From Gracilariopsis chorda (taxonomy: Eukaryota; Rhodophyta; Florideophyceae; Gracilariales; Gracilariaceae): 64,000 nucleotides of DNA. Under the pieces are notes generated by a model. It was not told the DNA's origin. It saw only the letters and a program-made list of their open reading frames with translations, and searched no databases. Shown here in pieces: positions 1 to 9,374 of the stretch. The translations under genes were made by a program, and so were the position numbers. How positions within the stretch are numbered: the first letter of the stretch is position 1; the number at the start of each line of letters is the position of its first letter. The stretch lies in assembly GCA_003194525.1 (NCBI GenBank), contig NBIV01000106.1, forward strand, positions 183,173-247,172. The letters run 5' to 3'.

Positions 1-1256
1 GAAGAAATGCATCGGAATTACGTTTTGTCGCAAACACGCCAACGTAAGGTAATCGTTCGTATATTCAGATACAGCGCACACGAGTATGACCGTCTCTTGC
101 AAACTGTTCCTTGACAGATTTCTTGCCAATCAACAAGTTGAATAGTCTAGCTGCCCATGAAGCAACGTGCTCCCAGAAGAAGCTGATGTCATCTTTCTAG
201 TATTCACTACCGTTTACGGTTTGAAACGTATGTTCTGCCGGATCTTGCGTGCGAGCGCTCTGGCACTGATCGCTTCGCAGCCACGTACGTTGCCCGTGAC
301 GTTTCGCATCCATTCTGTGATTCTGTGATGTTGGGGATTGAATCTTGCAGAGTAAGCATTTTACGCTTGTAACGGTATTTACCTTGCTCTCAACTTCAAA
401 TTTTGAACTGTTTGCGAGATTGGTTTTTGCCCGCGTTTGGACTTCGAGATAGTCGTGCTTCGAGCGACACGCGCGGGCGTATAGCCGCAGACGTTTCGCT
501 CACGTTTTGTTGAGTTTGAATTTCAAGCTGTTCGTTCGACTGGTCTGGCGTGGTTTGCGCCGTTGATGTAAGCCGTGATCTTGGTTTTCGGCTTTGGCTT
601 TTTCGAATTGTTTAGCGCATCTTAGAAAGCCTTTGATCACAATTGGGCTGACAACTCTTTAAGATGGAAGATGGACAAGGCATTGTTTTGATGTACAAGG
701 CGGTCGCAGCTCGGAGAATCTTCATCGATCATCCTCTTCAAGAGGGAAACATGCTACTACAGAGAGAACTTTAGGCTATTTAAGAGCACTGAGGACATTG
801 CGAGGTGTGGTTGATTTAGCCGTGGCCTGAACTGCACCGGTTAGGCGATCGCATTCATTCATGCATTCCGTAGGGCAGTATTTGCATCGCTAAACCGCTG
901 GGTAACCCTTCCCCTTTTGACTTACACTTGTTAACCTCTTCGAAGATTGCCTAAGTATCGGAGCAGATTATTTCAGCAAATTAAAAGGCGGCGGTGTGCG
1001 CTGCATCTCAGTTGCTGAGATTACTGGCCAGCACGTGCGGCGGGACGCGGCGGCACGCGCTGTTGACGCTGCCACCGATGACGACGTGCGAGCCGGGTGC
1101 TCTTTCCACTCGCGCCTCTAGCACATCCCGCCACCTCTAAAGCGCTTTCTTTCACCACACAGCATCTCCCTTCTTCGTCCCGCCCCTCCCCCCAACCTAC
1201 CACCTCATCAACTCTCACAGCCTCCCTAACATCGCGCCACCCGACTCCCAACTACC
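1..1256. other. Non-coding stretch upstream of the first gene
   Basis: I see no supportable gene. Frames on both strands are short and have no recognisable motif. The last ~150 bases before the next gene are C-rich, as in other 5' leaders of this window, and probably hold its promoter and leader. Confidence 0.5.
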
Positions 1257-2030
1257 ATGCAAAGCTCCACCACTCCCGCATTCACGCCGCCCGCATGGGC
1301 ATTCGCCCTGCTCATTCGCCTCCCCAAGCCGTCCAAACCGCCCAATGACAGCGCGCTCAACGCTTCTCCCGCGCCCTCTGCAACGCACCGCGCGCAGCCT
1401 TCGCCCAACGCCATGCGCGAGCTCATTGTTCAATGGCTCATGCATATGCGCGATGATCCAACTCTCAACCTCGCCCGCTCCAGAAGGCGGAACAGCGCCT
1501 CTCGCTCTCTATTCTGCCGCATTCGCGCTTGGATTGGTGTTGCACTTCGTCTACCAGTGGCTCGCGCACTACCGTCAGCACGTTCTCCCAAACCGCCCCT
1601 CATCACTGCCACCACCACAACTGCCGTAAAAGCGCCGCGCCGCGAGGAGAAGAAGCCGCCAAGGAAGCAGAGGCGCGGGGAAGCAAACGCTGTGCAGAGA
1701 GAAGTGGCTGGTGTGATTGTGCAGCAGTCACAGTCGAATGTATCGCCGTTATACCAATCTCTTTACTTCTCGCAACGACTCAACGGGCAGGTACCGACGG
1801 AGTGCGAGCAGCAACGCTCCTTGCACGAGGTGCCATCCGTGATTAGCGGTATCAGGGAGCAGAGCTGTGTGATGCCATTCTTCCTGGTGGAAAGTGACAA
1901 TGAGGGACGCGGGATTCTGGAGCGACTGAAGGAGATGCATTCTACAGAAAGAGACAGGCCTAGTGGCCCTCTCGCCTGGGTACCAGCCGTAGTATCGTTC
2001 GCTCTAATTGCTCTGAATCCTCTCAAGTAG
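1257..2030 (+). CDS. Hypothetical protein, possible C-terminal membrane anchor
   Basis: An uninterrupted frame of 257 codons opens at an ATG in the context ACTACCATGC. I do not recognise a family. The first third is rich in Pro, Ala and Ser. A basic stretch around residues 125-145 (Arg, Lys, Glu) is followed by a more ordinary, mixed-composition C-terminal half. The last ~15 residues (WVPAVVSFALIALNPLK) are hydrophobic and could be a tail anchor. Frame +1 contains a shorter frame at 1345-1629 with its own hydrophobic segment, so the frame choice is not certain. I prefer this frame because it is longest and because its C-terminal half has protein-like composition. There is no intron signal that I would trust. 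It stands alone, upstream of the RecQ gene in the same orientation. Confidence 0.45.
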   Translation: MQSSTTPAFTPPAWAFALLIRLPKPSKPPNDSALNASPAPSATHRAQPSPNAMRELIVQWLMHMRDDPTLNLARSRRRNSASRSLFCRIRAWIGVALRLPVARALPSARSPKPPLITATTTTAVKAPRREEKKPPRKQRRGEANAVQREVAGVIVQQSQSNVSPLYQSLYFSQRLNGQVPTECEQQRSLHEVPSVISGIREQSCVMPFFLVESDNEGRGILERLKEMHSTERDRPSGPLAWVPAVVSFALIALNPLK

Positions 2031-2327
2031 CTTACTGTGCTTGGGTTGTGTTTTTCCGTCGAGGTGTAGTTGCGTGCGCGTCTACGATTCCACGAGGGGG
2101 GAAAGGGATGACAAAGCCGCACCAGTAAAAGTATCCTACTTGTTTGGAGCGGCATCATTGCAGCGCGAGATAACAGCGAGGTATTATCATAGCGGCTTGT
2201 CGCTTCCGTCCGCAATCGACACCGGCAGCGTACGCCGCCAAAATGTGATTTGAGGAGCTGAAACGGTTGTGCATTCTTATTGGCGCGCTGAGCTCTCGAA
2301 CGACGCTGTATCACGAACAACCCTACA

Positions 2328-2702
2328 CTAGTGTCTATCGGACCGCTGACCTCATATGAGGTCAAAACAATCAACTTTACGTTTAATTTTAGTTATTTTG
2401 ATCGGAATTTTTTGCCTTTTGTAGTCCGTATAAGTTTTGCAACATGTTTTTGTATAGCAAAAATTCTAAGCTTCTGTTGTTTATGCTAGGTGAGAAGCAG
2501 AAACTTAAGACAACCAAATGGTTTGATAGAGATGTGCTTGTGAAATATGGCTAATTTACTACAGAGCTTCAGAAAACCGGCTTTTTTGATATCAAAAACG
2601 TACTTTTGATTCAAAAACACCGTTTCTGACGCGTGTATGAAAGGTTCAAAACCTTCAAAAAATAATCATTTGGCAACATTACATCCGGGCGGATAGACAA
2701 GT
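2328..2702 (+). mobile_element. MITE-like non-autonomous element, copy 1
   Basis: About 375 bp that recur in inverted orientation at 35029-35404. Its ends begin with (C)TAGTGTCTATC in inverted orientation, followed by CGGACCGCTG on one side and CGCCCGGATG on the other. Just inside one end is a perfect 16-bp palindrome GACCTCATATGAGGTC. It has no coding capacity and is AT-rich, unlike the flanking genes. It resembles a miniature inverted-repeat element mobilised in trans; the superfamily is unknown to me. It ends 17 bp before the first ATG of the RecQ frame. Confidence 0.75.
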
Positions 2703-2719
2703 GTCTGTGCCCAATCATT

Positions 2720-5700
2720 ATGCGCCCCACGTCATCCACGTGCGCCATTTCTTATTTACGCGCCAAACCAGCGCGCCAACCGAAACAGCTGTGCACGCGC
2801 TTCCTCGCCCCGCCCTTCGAGGCCATGATGCCAACGGTAGTACCATCGTGCATATCGTGTGCTTCCCCGCCTGCTTTCTCTCGCCCAAGCTTGCTCTGCA
2901 TACCTCGTCTCTTCTCTTCCATGGCTTCCGCCTCTATGTCTCCCGCCCGCTCAATGCAGCCATTGGCCCTGACCCTCTCTCTCCCTCACAATCCTTCGTC
3001 AATTCTCGCGCCCAAGCCATCCGCGCCATCCCATCCCACCATCAAAGGTCGTCTCAACTCCCGTCAAAATTCCGTTTCCCTCAATTCCTTACTCTCGGTG
3101 GAAAGCCCGTCACACCCAGAACAACAACCGCAATCAACTTCACCCCAACAGTCACAGCAACACAATCAGCACTTCGAAGCTCGTCGTCGTCGAAAACATC
3201 GTGCAAAAAGTCGAATCGCCCGTCCTAAAGATGCCATGCCAGGATATCGTCGACGCAGATTTCACGCCTCCTACTCTTCGAAGAACCGCAACAAATTCAA
3301 ACCACAATCTACATCTGCACCTGGCGGCGCTGCCCACTTTGACCGCGGCGTCACATCAGCTACCTATTACAACCGCCCCGGGGCTGTTCCCGACCACGAT
3401 GAACAAAATCGATTACAACAAATTCCACCTCCGCTCTGTCTCGTCCATTCGCAACCGGCCGTACTTCTCACCTGCAAAAAGGCGGGACCAAATCGCGGTC
3501 GCATCTTTTTCAAATGCTCGATCAAAGCTTCTGCGCAATGTGATTTCTTCCGATGGGCTGACGACGCCTGTGCTCCCGTTAGCGACGCTGATTCGCATAC
3601 TCCCCTATCCCAACCCGCCACACACGCAGCAGCGATCGAAGAAGTATCCGATGACGACCCTGACGCGCTTAGAGACGTGTTGCGACGTGTTTTTGGGCAC
3701 GAGCACTTCCGTCCTGCTCAACAACAGGCTATAAGTTGTTTGCTCTCATCTCGTTCTACCGTCGCGCTTATACCGACTGGAGGGGGCAAAAGTCTTATTT
3801 ATCAAATGTTCGCCGCGGTTCGCCCTGGACTGGTTGTTGTTGTCACTCCTTTGATCTCCCTGATGCAAGATCAGTTGCGAAACCTACCCAAAGATTTACC
3901 GGGGGTCTGCTTTCGCAGCGGGCAACAAGCGGACGTACTCGCCGAGACTGAACGTCGTATCTGTTCTGGGCAGGCAAAAATACTGTTCATATCTCCTGAG
4001 CGCTTGTTTTCGGATAGGTTTCGACGCTTGATGGGTGCCAAGGATGGGCCCCGTGTGTCATTAATTGTCGTTGATGAGGTACATTGTATTTCGCAATGGA
4101 GTCATAACTTTCGAACATCTTACCTTCGTATTCCCCACGCTCTGTTTGGGGGAAATGGTACATCACCCGTGTTTGGAACGAATGACCCCCCTGTTCTTGC
4201 ACTCACTGCAACAGCTACAAAGCAAACCTTAGAAGATATTTGTCAATGTCTAAAGATTGACGTTGATGACGGTGTTATACAATGCAACGGAAACCGTGAG
4301 AACCTCAAGCTTTCTCTTTCACGAGTTGGTACCACTATCGACGCCAAAGCATACGAACTTGTGAGGCGGCTAAAGATGGAGCCTTTCTCTTCTGTTCTTG
4401 GTATTTGCGACGAAACCAACGGTTCAACAAGTGAAAACCGCGAAAACTGCGTGGCAGAGAGCGATGTTCAGCCGCCACAGAAGAAACGCCGCAAAACCTC
4501 TAAAATTGAGGATGATCTTAGCATTGGATGGGGTTCTAACCTCAACTTCACGAAACGGGTTCGTGCAAACAGCAAGATCCAGCGACGGAAACATAGCGGC
4601 AGTCTTATTGTATATGTCACGAAACAGAAGGATTGTGAGGTGGTGAGGAATTACTTGCAGTCTTCCTCACTTTACTTGCGCGGGAAGATTGAAATGTATC
4701 ATGCTGGTATGTATCAAAGAGAGCGTGAGAAAGTTCAGGCACTGTTCGAAAAGGGCTCTATTGCGATTCTAGTTGCCACTGTTGCATTTGGTATGGGTTT
4801 GGATTACTCCAGTGTCAAGGGTGTTATCCATTTTGATGTACCCTCATCCATCGAGGCGTATTGGCAAGAGGTTGGCCGTGCAGGTCGTCGCGGGGACGAA
4901 GCGTACTGCCTTGTGTTCTTGAATTCATTCAATGTCCATAGGATCCTATCTCGAAGTCACTCAGATGGCATCGACAAGAGTACGATTCGGCAATTCATGA
5001 GAAAACTTGTTGCAACGAAGTTCGACCTGAAAACTATGACGCAGCGAACACGTGAGTTCTTAGATGCGCGAGCCGATGCGAGTTCTGACTCGTCGGATGA
5101 CGGAATTGAGAAGAATCGAGATCGCCAGAGTCGTGAAGAAGCTGTTATTGACAGAGATTGCAGTTGTTGCATGATGAGATTGACCCAGTACGACCTGAAT
5201 AGAAACGTGGACATGAGGTTCGAAACAGCTGAGACGATTTGCGCAATCATAGAACGAGAACTGGCCGGTTTTCGTCTTCTGAAGGAGTGCAATACGAAAA
5301 TTAAGGCACGGTTCTACTCTCAAGCTCCTGATACTTTAGTGAAGAGGCCCCCAAAGGCAGTACGAGCGCAGGATCGAATGATCATAGATTCCGTGTTGAA
5401 GCATGGGAAGCACAGTGGAGGACAATATACTCTAGATTTGCGAGACGCTGCTTTTCGAGAGGACCAGGTAGTGGGGTCTCTTAGAAGATTACAAGAAGCA
5501 AGACATATCTCTTTTGAGATGTTTGAGAAGGGCATTGAAGTCGAGTGCGACAGTGTCTGCTTTGAAACGCTGAAAGAGAAAATGGACGCACTAGTAGGGC
5601 TGGTCTATCAGAAGCTTGCTAATATCGAAGCAGTCCGTGTGCGGAAGGCGCTTGCCGTCGCTCGATTGTTTTCGCAAGCAGATGAGCTACTTTCGGACAT

Positions 5701-6091
5701 GGAACAATCTGCTTTTCTGCATAGCACGATTCGTGCTTACTTTGACGGAGAAGAGGTGAGTGAGGAGTGGAGAAGGGATGGTGAGCAATTGCTATGCAAT
5801 TGGGGGAAACCTACTGCAGACAGGATTAAGCAGATTCGGAATGTAACGATTGAGGTTATGAACGAAGAAAAGTGTGGATCTCGAGGGCCGCAAAGTAGTC
5901 GACAGATTACACGAATCCTACACGGGATGGACAGCGCAGCGTTTCGCGCCAAAGACTGGTACTCGCAGAGACACTGGGGGCGGTTTGTGGATGTGGCATT
6001 CGAGGAGGCTAAGAAGGTAGTGGGCCAAGTGCTGAGAGAGCGACACGAGCGACTAGGGAATAGAAGCAAACCAAGAAACGAAGTAAAATGA
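2720..6091 (+). CDS. RecQ-family DNA helicase, RECQL4-like, with GRF zinc finger
   Basis: A 1123-codon single-exon frame for an ATP-dependent 3'-5' DNA helicase of the RecQ family, which acts in replication and recombination. A Ser/Pro/Gln-rich basic N-terminal region comes first. A GRF-type zinc finger follows at residues ~238-280 (CxxH, then C and CDFFRW), which binds single-stranded nucleic acid in other proteins. The helicase core runs from ~315 to ~760: Walker A PTGGGKS near 352, DEVHCISQWSHNFR near 451, TATAT near 494 and QEVGRAGRRG near 716. The SHNFR-x-x-YLR block after motif II and the C-terminal part resemble RECQL4 more than BLM/WRN (family knowledge). No RQC or HRDC domain is evident. 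The start is uncertain: ATG 2720 gives a basic, possibly organelle-targeting N-terminus; ATG 2921 (TTCCATGG) has a stronger context and yields 1056 residues. A MITE abuts the first ATG. Confidence 0.9.
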   Translation: MRPTSSTCAISYLRAKPARQPKQLCTRFLAPPFEAMMPTVVPSCISCASPPAFSRPSLLCIPRLFSSMASASMSPARSMQPLALTLSLPHNPSSILAPKPSAPSHPTIKGRLNSRQNSVSLNSLLSVESPSHPEQQPQSTSPQQSQQHNQHFEARRRRKHRAKSRIARPKDAMPGYRRRRFHASYSSKNRNKFKPQSTSAPGGAAHFDRGVTSATYYNRPGAVPDHDEQNRLQQIPPPLCLVHSQPAVLLTCKKAGPNRGRIFFKCSIKASAQCDFFRWADDACAPVSDADSHTPLSQPATHAAAIEEVSDDDPDALRDVLRRVFGHEHFRPAQQQAISCLLSSRSTVALIPTGGGKSLIYQMFAAVRPGLVVVVTPLISLMQDQLRNLPKDLPGVCFRSGQQADVLAETERRICSGQAKILFISPERLFSDRFRRLMGAKDGPRVSLIVVDEVHCISQWSHNFRTSYLRIPHALFGGNGTSPVFGTNDPPVLALTATATKQTLEDICQCLKIDVDDGVIQCNGNRENLKLSLSRVGTTIDAKAYELVRRLKMEPFSSVLGICDETNGSTSENRENCVAESDVQPPQKKRRKTSKIEDDLSIGWGSNLNFTKRVRANSKIQRRKHSGSLIVYVTKQKDCEVVRNYLQSSSLYLRGKIEMYHAGMYQREREKVQALFEKGSIAILVATVAFGMGLDYSSVKGVIHFDVPSSIEAYWQEVGRAGRRGDEAYCLVFLNSFNVHRILSRSHSDGIDKSTIRQFMRKLVATKFDLKTMTQRTREFLDARADASSDSSDDGIEKNRDRQSREEAVIDRDCSCCMMRLTQYDLNRNVDMRFETAETICAIIERELAGFRLLKECNTKIKARFYSQAPDTLVKRPPKAVRAQDRMIIDSVLKHGKHSGGQYTLDLRDAAFREDQVVGSLRRLQEARHISFEMFEKGIEVECDSVCFETLKEKMDALVGLVYQKLANIEAVRVRKALAVARLFSQADELLSDMEQSAFLHSTIRAYFDGEEVSEEWRRDGEQLLCNWGKPTADRIKQIRNVTIEVMNEEKCGSRGPQSSRQITRILHGMDSAAFRAKDWYSQRHWGRFVDVAFEEAKKVVGQVLRERHERLGNRSKPRNEVK

Positions 6092-6154
6092 CAAGGGTCT
6101 TAGAAGTTGTAAACCGTTTACGCAAGTATATGAACAGCTATTACGCGGATGAGT

Positions 6155-6583
6155 CTAAAGCTTGGGTTGCTTCTTGAGGGGGTCGAGGGTCCATGGGTTG
6201 GTGGCTTGTCCAACACCGGGGTAATCGTCGTTCGCCTTGGAGAAGATACTGACAGCGGCTTCCATAGCTTGTGCGATGAGATTACGATCGCCGCCGAGAT
6301 TCTCCTTAGCAAGTACGGCCATGATCTCTTCAATCTGGGTGACCTCTAGGGCGAGGACGGCGCGACGGCGTTCTAGGCGGGTCAGAACGTCCTGAACTGC
6401 ATCGATTGAGCAGCCTTCGTCAATGCATTGCTGAGCAAAGTCGAGGTCTTCCTTGAGCCCATCCTCACCCAGTCCCATGCGAGCGGTGCGCACAGTGGCG
6501 AAGCCGGCGGGACGGCGCGTGGTAAGGGCGCGTCTGGAAGATGGGCGCGACAGGGGGGAGGCGAACGGTGATACGAAGGCCAT
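6155..6583 (-). CDS. Small plastid-targeted protein of unknown function
   Basis: A 142-codon frame starting at ATG 6583. Residues 1-35 are rich in Ser, Arg, Ala and Thr, start MAFVSPFASPLSRPS and lack acidic residues, as in a plastid transit peptide. The remaining ~105 residues are soluble and mostly helical, with an acidic helix (GLKEDLDFAQQCIDEG), a Leu/Arg-rich helix and a segment ending in NPWTLDPLKKQPKL. I do not recognise a named domain. Two cysteines are absent from the positions expected for CP12, so I do not call it CP12. It converges with the RecQ gene (64 bp between stops) and is divergent from the methyltransferase, with which it shares a 580-bp upstream region. Confidence 0.7.
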   Translation of the reverse strand: MAFVSPFASPLSRPSSRRALTTRRPAGFATVRTARMGLGEDGLKEDLDFAQQCIDEGCSIDAVQDVLTRLERRRAVLALEVTQIEEIMAVLAKENLGGDRNLIAQAMEAAVSIFSKANDDYPGVGQATNPWTLDPLKKQPKL

Positions 6584-7163
6584 AATTAGATAGGATTTGT
6601 GGAAGGATGTTTAGATAAGCACAGGTGGGGGAAACGGAGCAACGGGAGACGATGAGACTGGAAACGTGCTAAGAAAGGGAACGCGGAAGTGACGGTTAAG
6701 CGCGCTGAGGGCGGTGGGCAGATCTGTGAGAAGTGGGCGCGGAACGAATGGATGCGAGATGCGAGCGCTTGCACACGAGCTGCAGGAAGCGATTTTTTTG
6801 GCTTGCCGCTATGTGAGCTGAGGGGAGCACGGGGGGCATGATCACGCCGTTGCACGCTGCGCTGTAATTGGACAAAGCGGCGCCACGGGATCTTTGTCTG
6901 GCGCCGCTGTCCCTCTCATCTTCTGACAAGTGGTCTGCGCGTAATGGCCGTCACTGATGGCCCTCTCCTCTCCATCGCATAGATAGGGCGTCATGGTCAA
7001 CACAGGACTGATTTCACTGCGCCTCTCTTGCGAACGCCTCTGTGATCAAGTCGAAAGCACTGCAGTGCTGATCATGAGCCTTTGATAGTAGTGTTCTTCA
7101 TGCAGCAAGTCTCTGACGCAGACAAGCAATTTTCGCTTCTGCACTTGGTAAAGATTATCATCA
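6584..7163. promoter_or_regulatory. Shared upstream region of two divergent plastid-protein genes
   Basis: 580 bp lie between the ATGs of the small plastid protein (minus) and the methyltransferase (plus). Divergent transcription implies that promoters for both lie here. I see no clear TATA box and cannot name a transcription-factor site. Short ORFs in this stretch have no support. Confidence 0.45.
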
Positions 7164-8267
7164 ATGCGCTCCTATGCTCGACCCTTCCTCAGTCCCATCA
7201 GCAAGCAGTTGTGTTTCGTGCATCCCATTCCAAATGGCCTCACCTCCTTTAAGCACGGCAGTGTACAATCTCGCGCGCGCCCGCAATTCGCCACCGCAGT
7301 TGCCCGCCAATCGCGACCCATAATGTGCACAACTTCGCCACAATCACAATCTCAAACCCGACAACCCACTGCAACACCCACTATTGCCGAGTCCGTCGAC
7401 GATATTTTCCAATGCCCCAACTGTTCATGCTCACTTCTCGCAGCGCCGGCACAGCGACTCAACACGCTGCCAGACTCCTGTCCACAATGCAACAACACTT
7501 TCCCCCGCAGCGAAGATTTCGTGGACCTCACCATACAATCAGGACCCATTCTCCCCGAGCCCTTGAGATTACTCCGCGATTTGCGAACAGCTCCAGGAAG
7601 ACAAACTCTCTTTCAGCTTCCAATGGTGTCGTATGCGTATGAACGGGGATGGCGCAAAAACTTCAGCATGGGTGGCTTTCCAGGTGCAGACAAGGAAGTG
7701 GACCTGCTGCTCGACTTTGCTCCGAACGCAGATCTGGTATTAGACATGTCATGTGGAAGTGGAATTATTTCACGTCAACTTGCCACCAGGACCCCATATC
7801 GCCGCGTTATAGCCGTCGATTACTCCGAAACCATGCTTCGCGAAGCGGCCTCTCGCGCACGAAAGGACGTCAGAGCACCAGAGTTAGATTTGCTAAGAGC
7901 TGATGTCAGCGCTCTCCCATTTAAGGACTCCGTCTTCGACGTGGTTCATTCAAGCGCCGCTCTTCACTGCTGGCCAGTAGTACAGGACGGTTTGCGTGAA
8001 TTGCACAGAGTCCTTCAACCAGGTGGCCGCTTCTTCGCGACCACCTTTTCAAGAGAATACCCTGAGATTGGTTTTAGCGCTCTGCCGTTTGGAGATCGCC
8101 TGCGACGTCGAATTAGGGACCTTCGTCGACTCGGTGCGCGTAATCCGTATCGCTTTTTTGATCGGGAGGAACTTGTATACTTGGTTAGAGCGGCTGGGTT
8201 TATTGACGTAGATGTCACCGTTGATAGAGCATTCGCCGTCATACGTTGTAGAAAACGCGGTGCCTAA
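7164..8267 (+). CDS. Plastid-type SAM-dependent methyltransferase with zinc-ribbon N-domain
   Basis: A 367-codon frame starting at ATG 7164. The first ~60 residues are Ser/Arg/Pro-rich, consistent with organelle targeting. A CxxC pair (CPNCSCSLL, residue ~84) and a second pair (CPQCNNTF, ~107) form a small zinc-ribbon-like module. A class I methyltransferase fold follows: motif I VLDMSCGSGIISRQL near residue 193, the acidic residue of motif II in VIAVDYS, DVVHSSAALHCWP as the motif IV region and LHRVLQPGGRFFATTF near 285. This order (zinc ribbon plus Methyltransf_11) matches a family of plastid methyltransferases in plants, some found in plastoglobules (family knowledge). The substrate cannot be read from the sequence. 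It is transcribed away from another plastid-protein gene. Confidence 0.85.
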   Translation: MRSYARPFLSPISKQLCFVHPIPNGLTSFKHGSVQSRARPQFATAVARQSRPIMCTTSPQSQSQTRQPTATPTIAESVDDIFQCPNCSCSLLAAPAQRLNTLPDSCPQCNNTFPRSEDFVDLTIQSGPILPEPLRLLRDLRTAPGRQTLFQLPMVSYAYERGWRKNFSMGGFPGADKEVDLLLDFAPNADLVLDMSCGSGIISRQLATRTPYRRVIAVDYSETMLREAASRARKDVRAPELDLLRADVSALPFKDSVFDVVHSSAALHCWPVVQDGLRELHRVLQPGGRFFATTFSREYPEIGFSALPFGDRLRRRIRDLRRLGARNPYRFFDREELVYLVRAAGFIDVDVTVDRAFAVIRCRKRGA

Positions 8268-9374
8268 GAAAGATATGTGTTTGTAAAGCAGTTGTAAATC
8301 CGAGCCGACTACGTAGATAAGTTAGAAACGTATCCCTTTGCTTCGTTAAGTTTCGTTATGAACCGAAAAGAACAAGCTTCAAGATATCACAAAACCGTTG
8401 CGTTTCGTCCATTACATCTTAAGGCCGTGTATGCCTTGTGTTTCACTCATGCAGTAGAACTCTGGCTTTGCAGAGTTGGAGAGAGCTCCCGCTCGACTAT
8501 GAAAGGCGTTCCGACAACAATCGCTGCATCTCCCCATCGTAAGCATCGAATTGACATCTTGCTTGTGAAGCGCTTAGCCATGGTGCCGATGTGATGGATT
8601 TGCTAAAGCACCACCCTATGCCGCATGCTTGGTGTCAAGAAACTATACAAAACATGTTTGCATTTCGCTTTAGGAGGTCCCCGGAACGAGCACGAGCAAA
8701 AATGACAAAGCCAGCATGGTGGAACACCTCCGTTCAACCTGTTATGCTCAGAAAGAGTTTCGCTCAAAAGAAGGAAACACAGGAGGGGTGTGGGCCAACC
8801 ATGAGAGTTGCCAATTCTCAATGCCGATGTGATGCATGCTTGCTTATTTCACGCGCAGCTCGACACGGTACGGAACGTGGCTGTCCACGATGCGTCTTGG
8901 CAAAGATTGGGTGACTTACACACGTACCGATCGGTAGCTCAGAGAGCAATACTGCTATCTTTGGCCTTTACCTTCAGAAGATAAACCTAAAAGAGCTTGG
9001 CCTGCCGCGTGGGTGTATTTTTGGCCAATCATGTTTTTCCAAAGCTGGTTTGGGAGGCGCGTTGATGACGACGGTTCTTCTAGGAGTCCGATGGCTACCC
9101 TTGTACAGGGATAAGAAGGTGCTTCCAGAAATGGAAAGCGTCTCATTCCTGGTGCTGCCCTATACAAGTACATGGCCTGCGACAACATGCAATTTGCACC
9201 GCTAAGAATGACGAGGCACAGTGCATTGTATAAACGCATACTACACGAAAGTACGAACAACAAGCTCCACAATGCACATATCATATTCATTTTATGGTTA
9301 CATGCCCGTCTAAAGTGACGCATCTTGGCTAGATGCATGCAATGACTTGGGCACCGAGTGCAGAGCGCTGCAAT
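8268..9374. other. Intergenic spacer between convergent genes
   Basis: No gene supported. The longest frame (8955-9338, minus, 127 codons) has no domain and abuts the NET gene's 3' side, so it is more likely the NET gene's 3' flank. An A-box-like GGTAGCTCAG at 8933 has no matching B box. Confidence 0.5.

Noticed and set aside
6155-6583. CP12 identity for the small plastid protein
   Set aside because: It lacks the paired-cysteine pattern of CP12, so only an unknown plastid protein is claimed.
8929-8990. tRNA-like A box (GGTAGCTCAGAGAG)
   Set aside because: No GGTTCGA-type B box and no acceptor stem pairing follow within tRNA distance.
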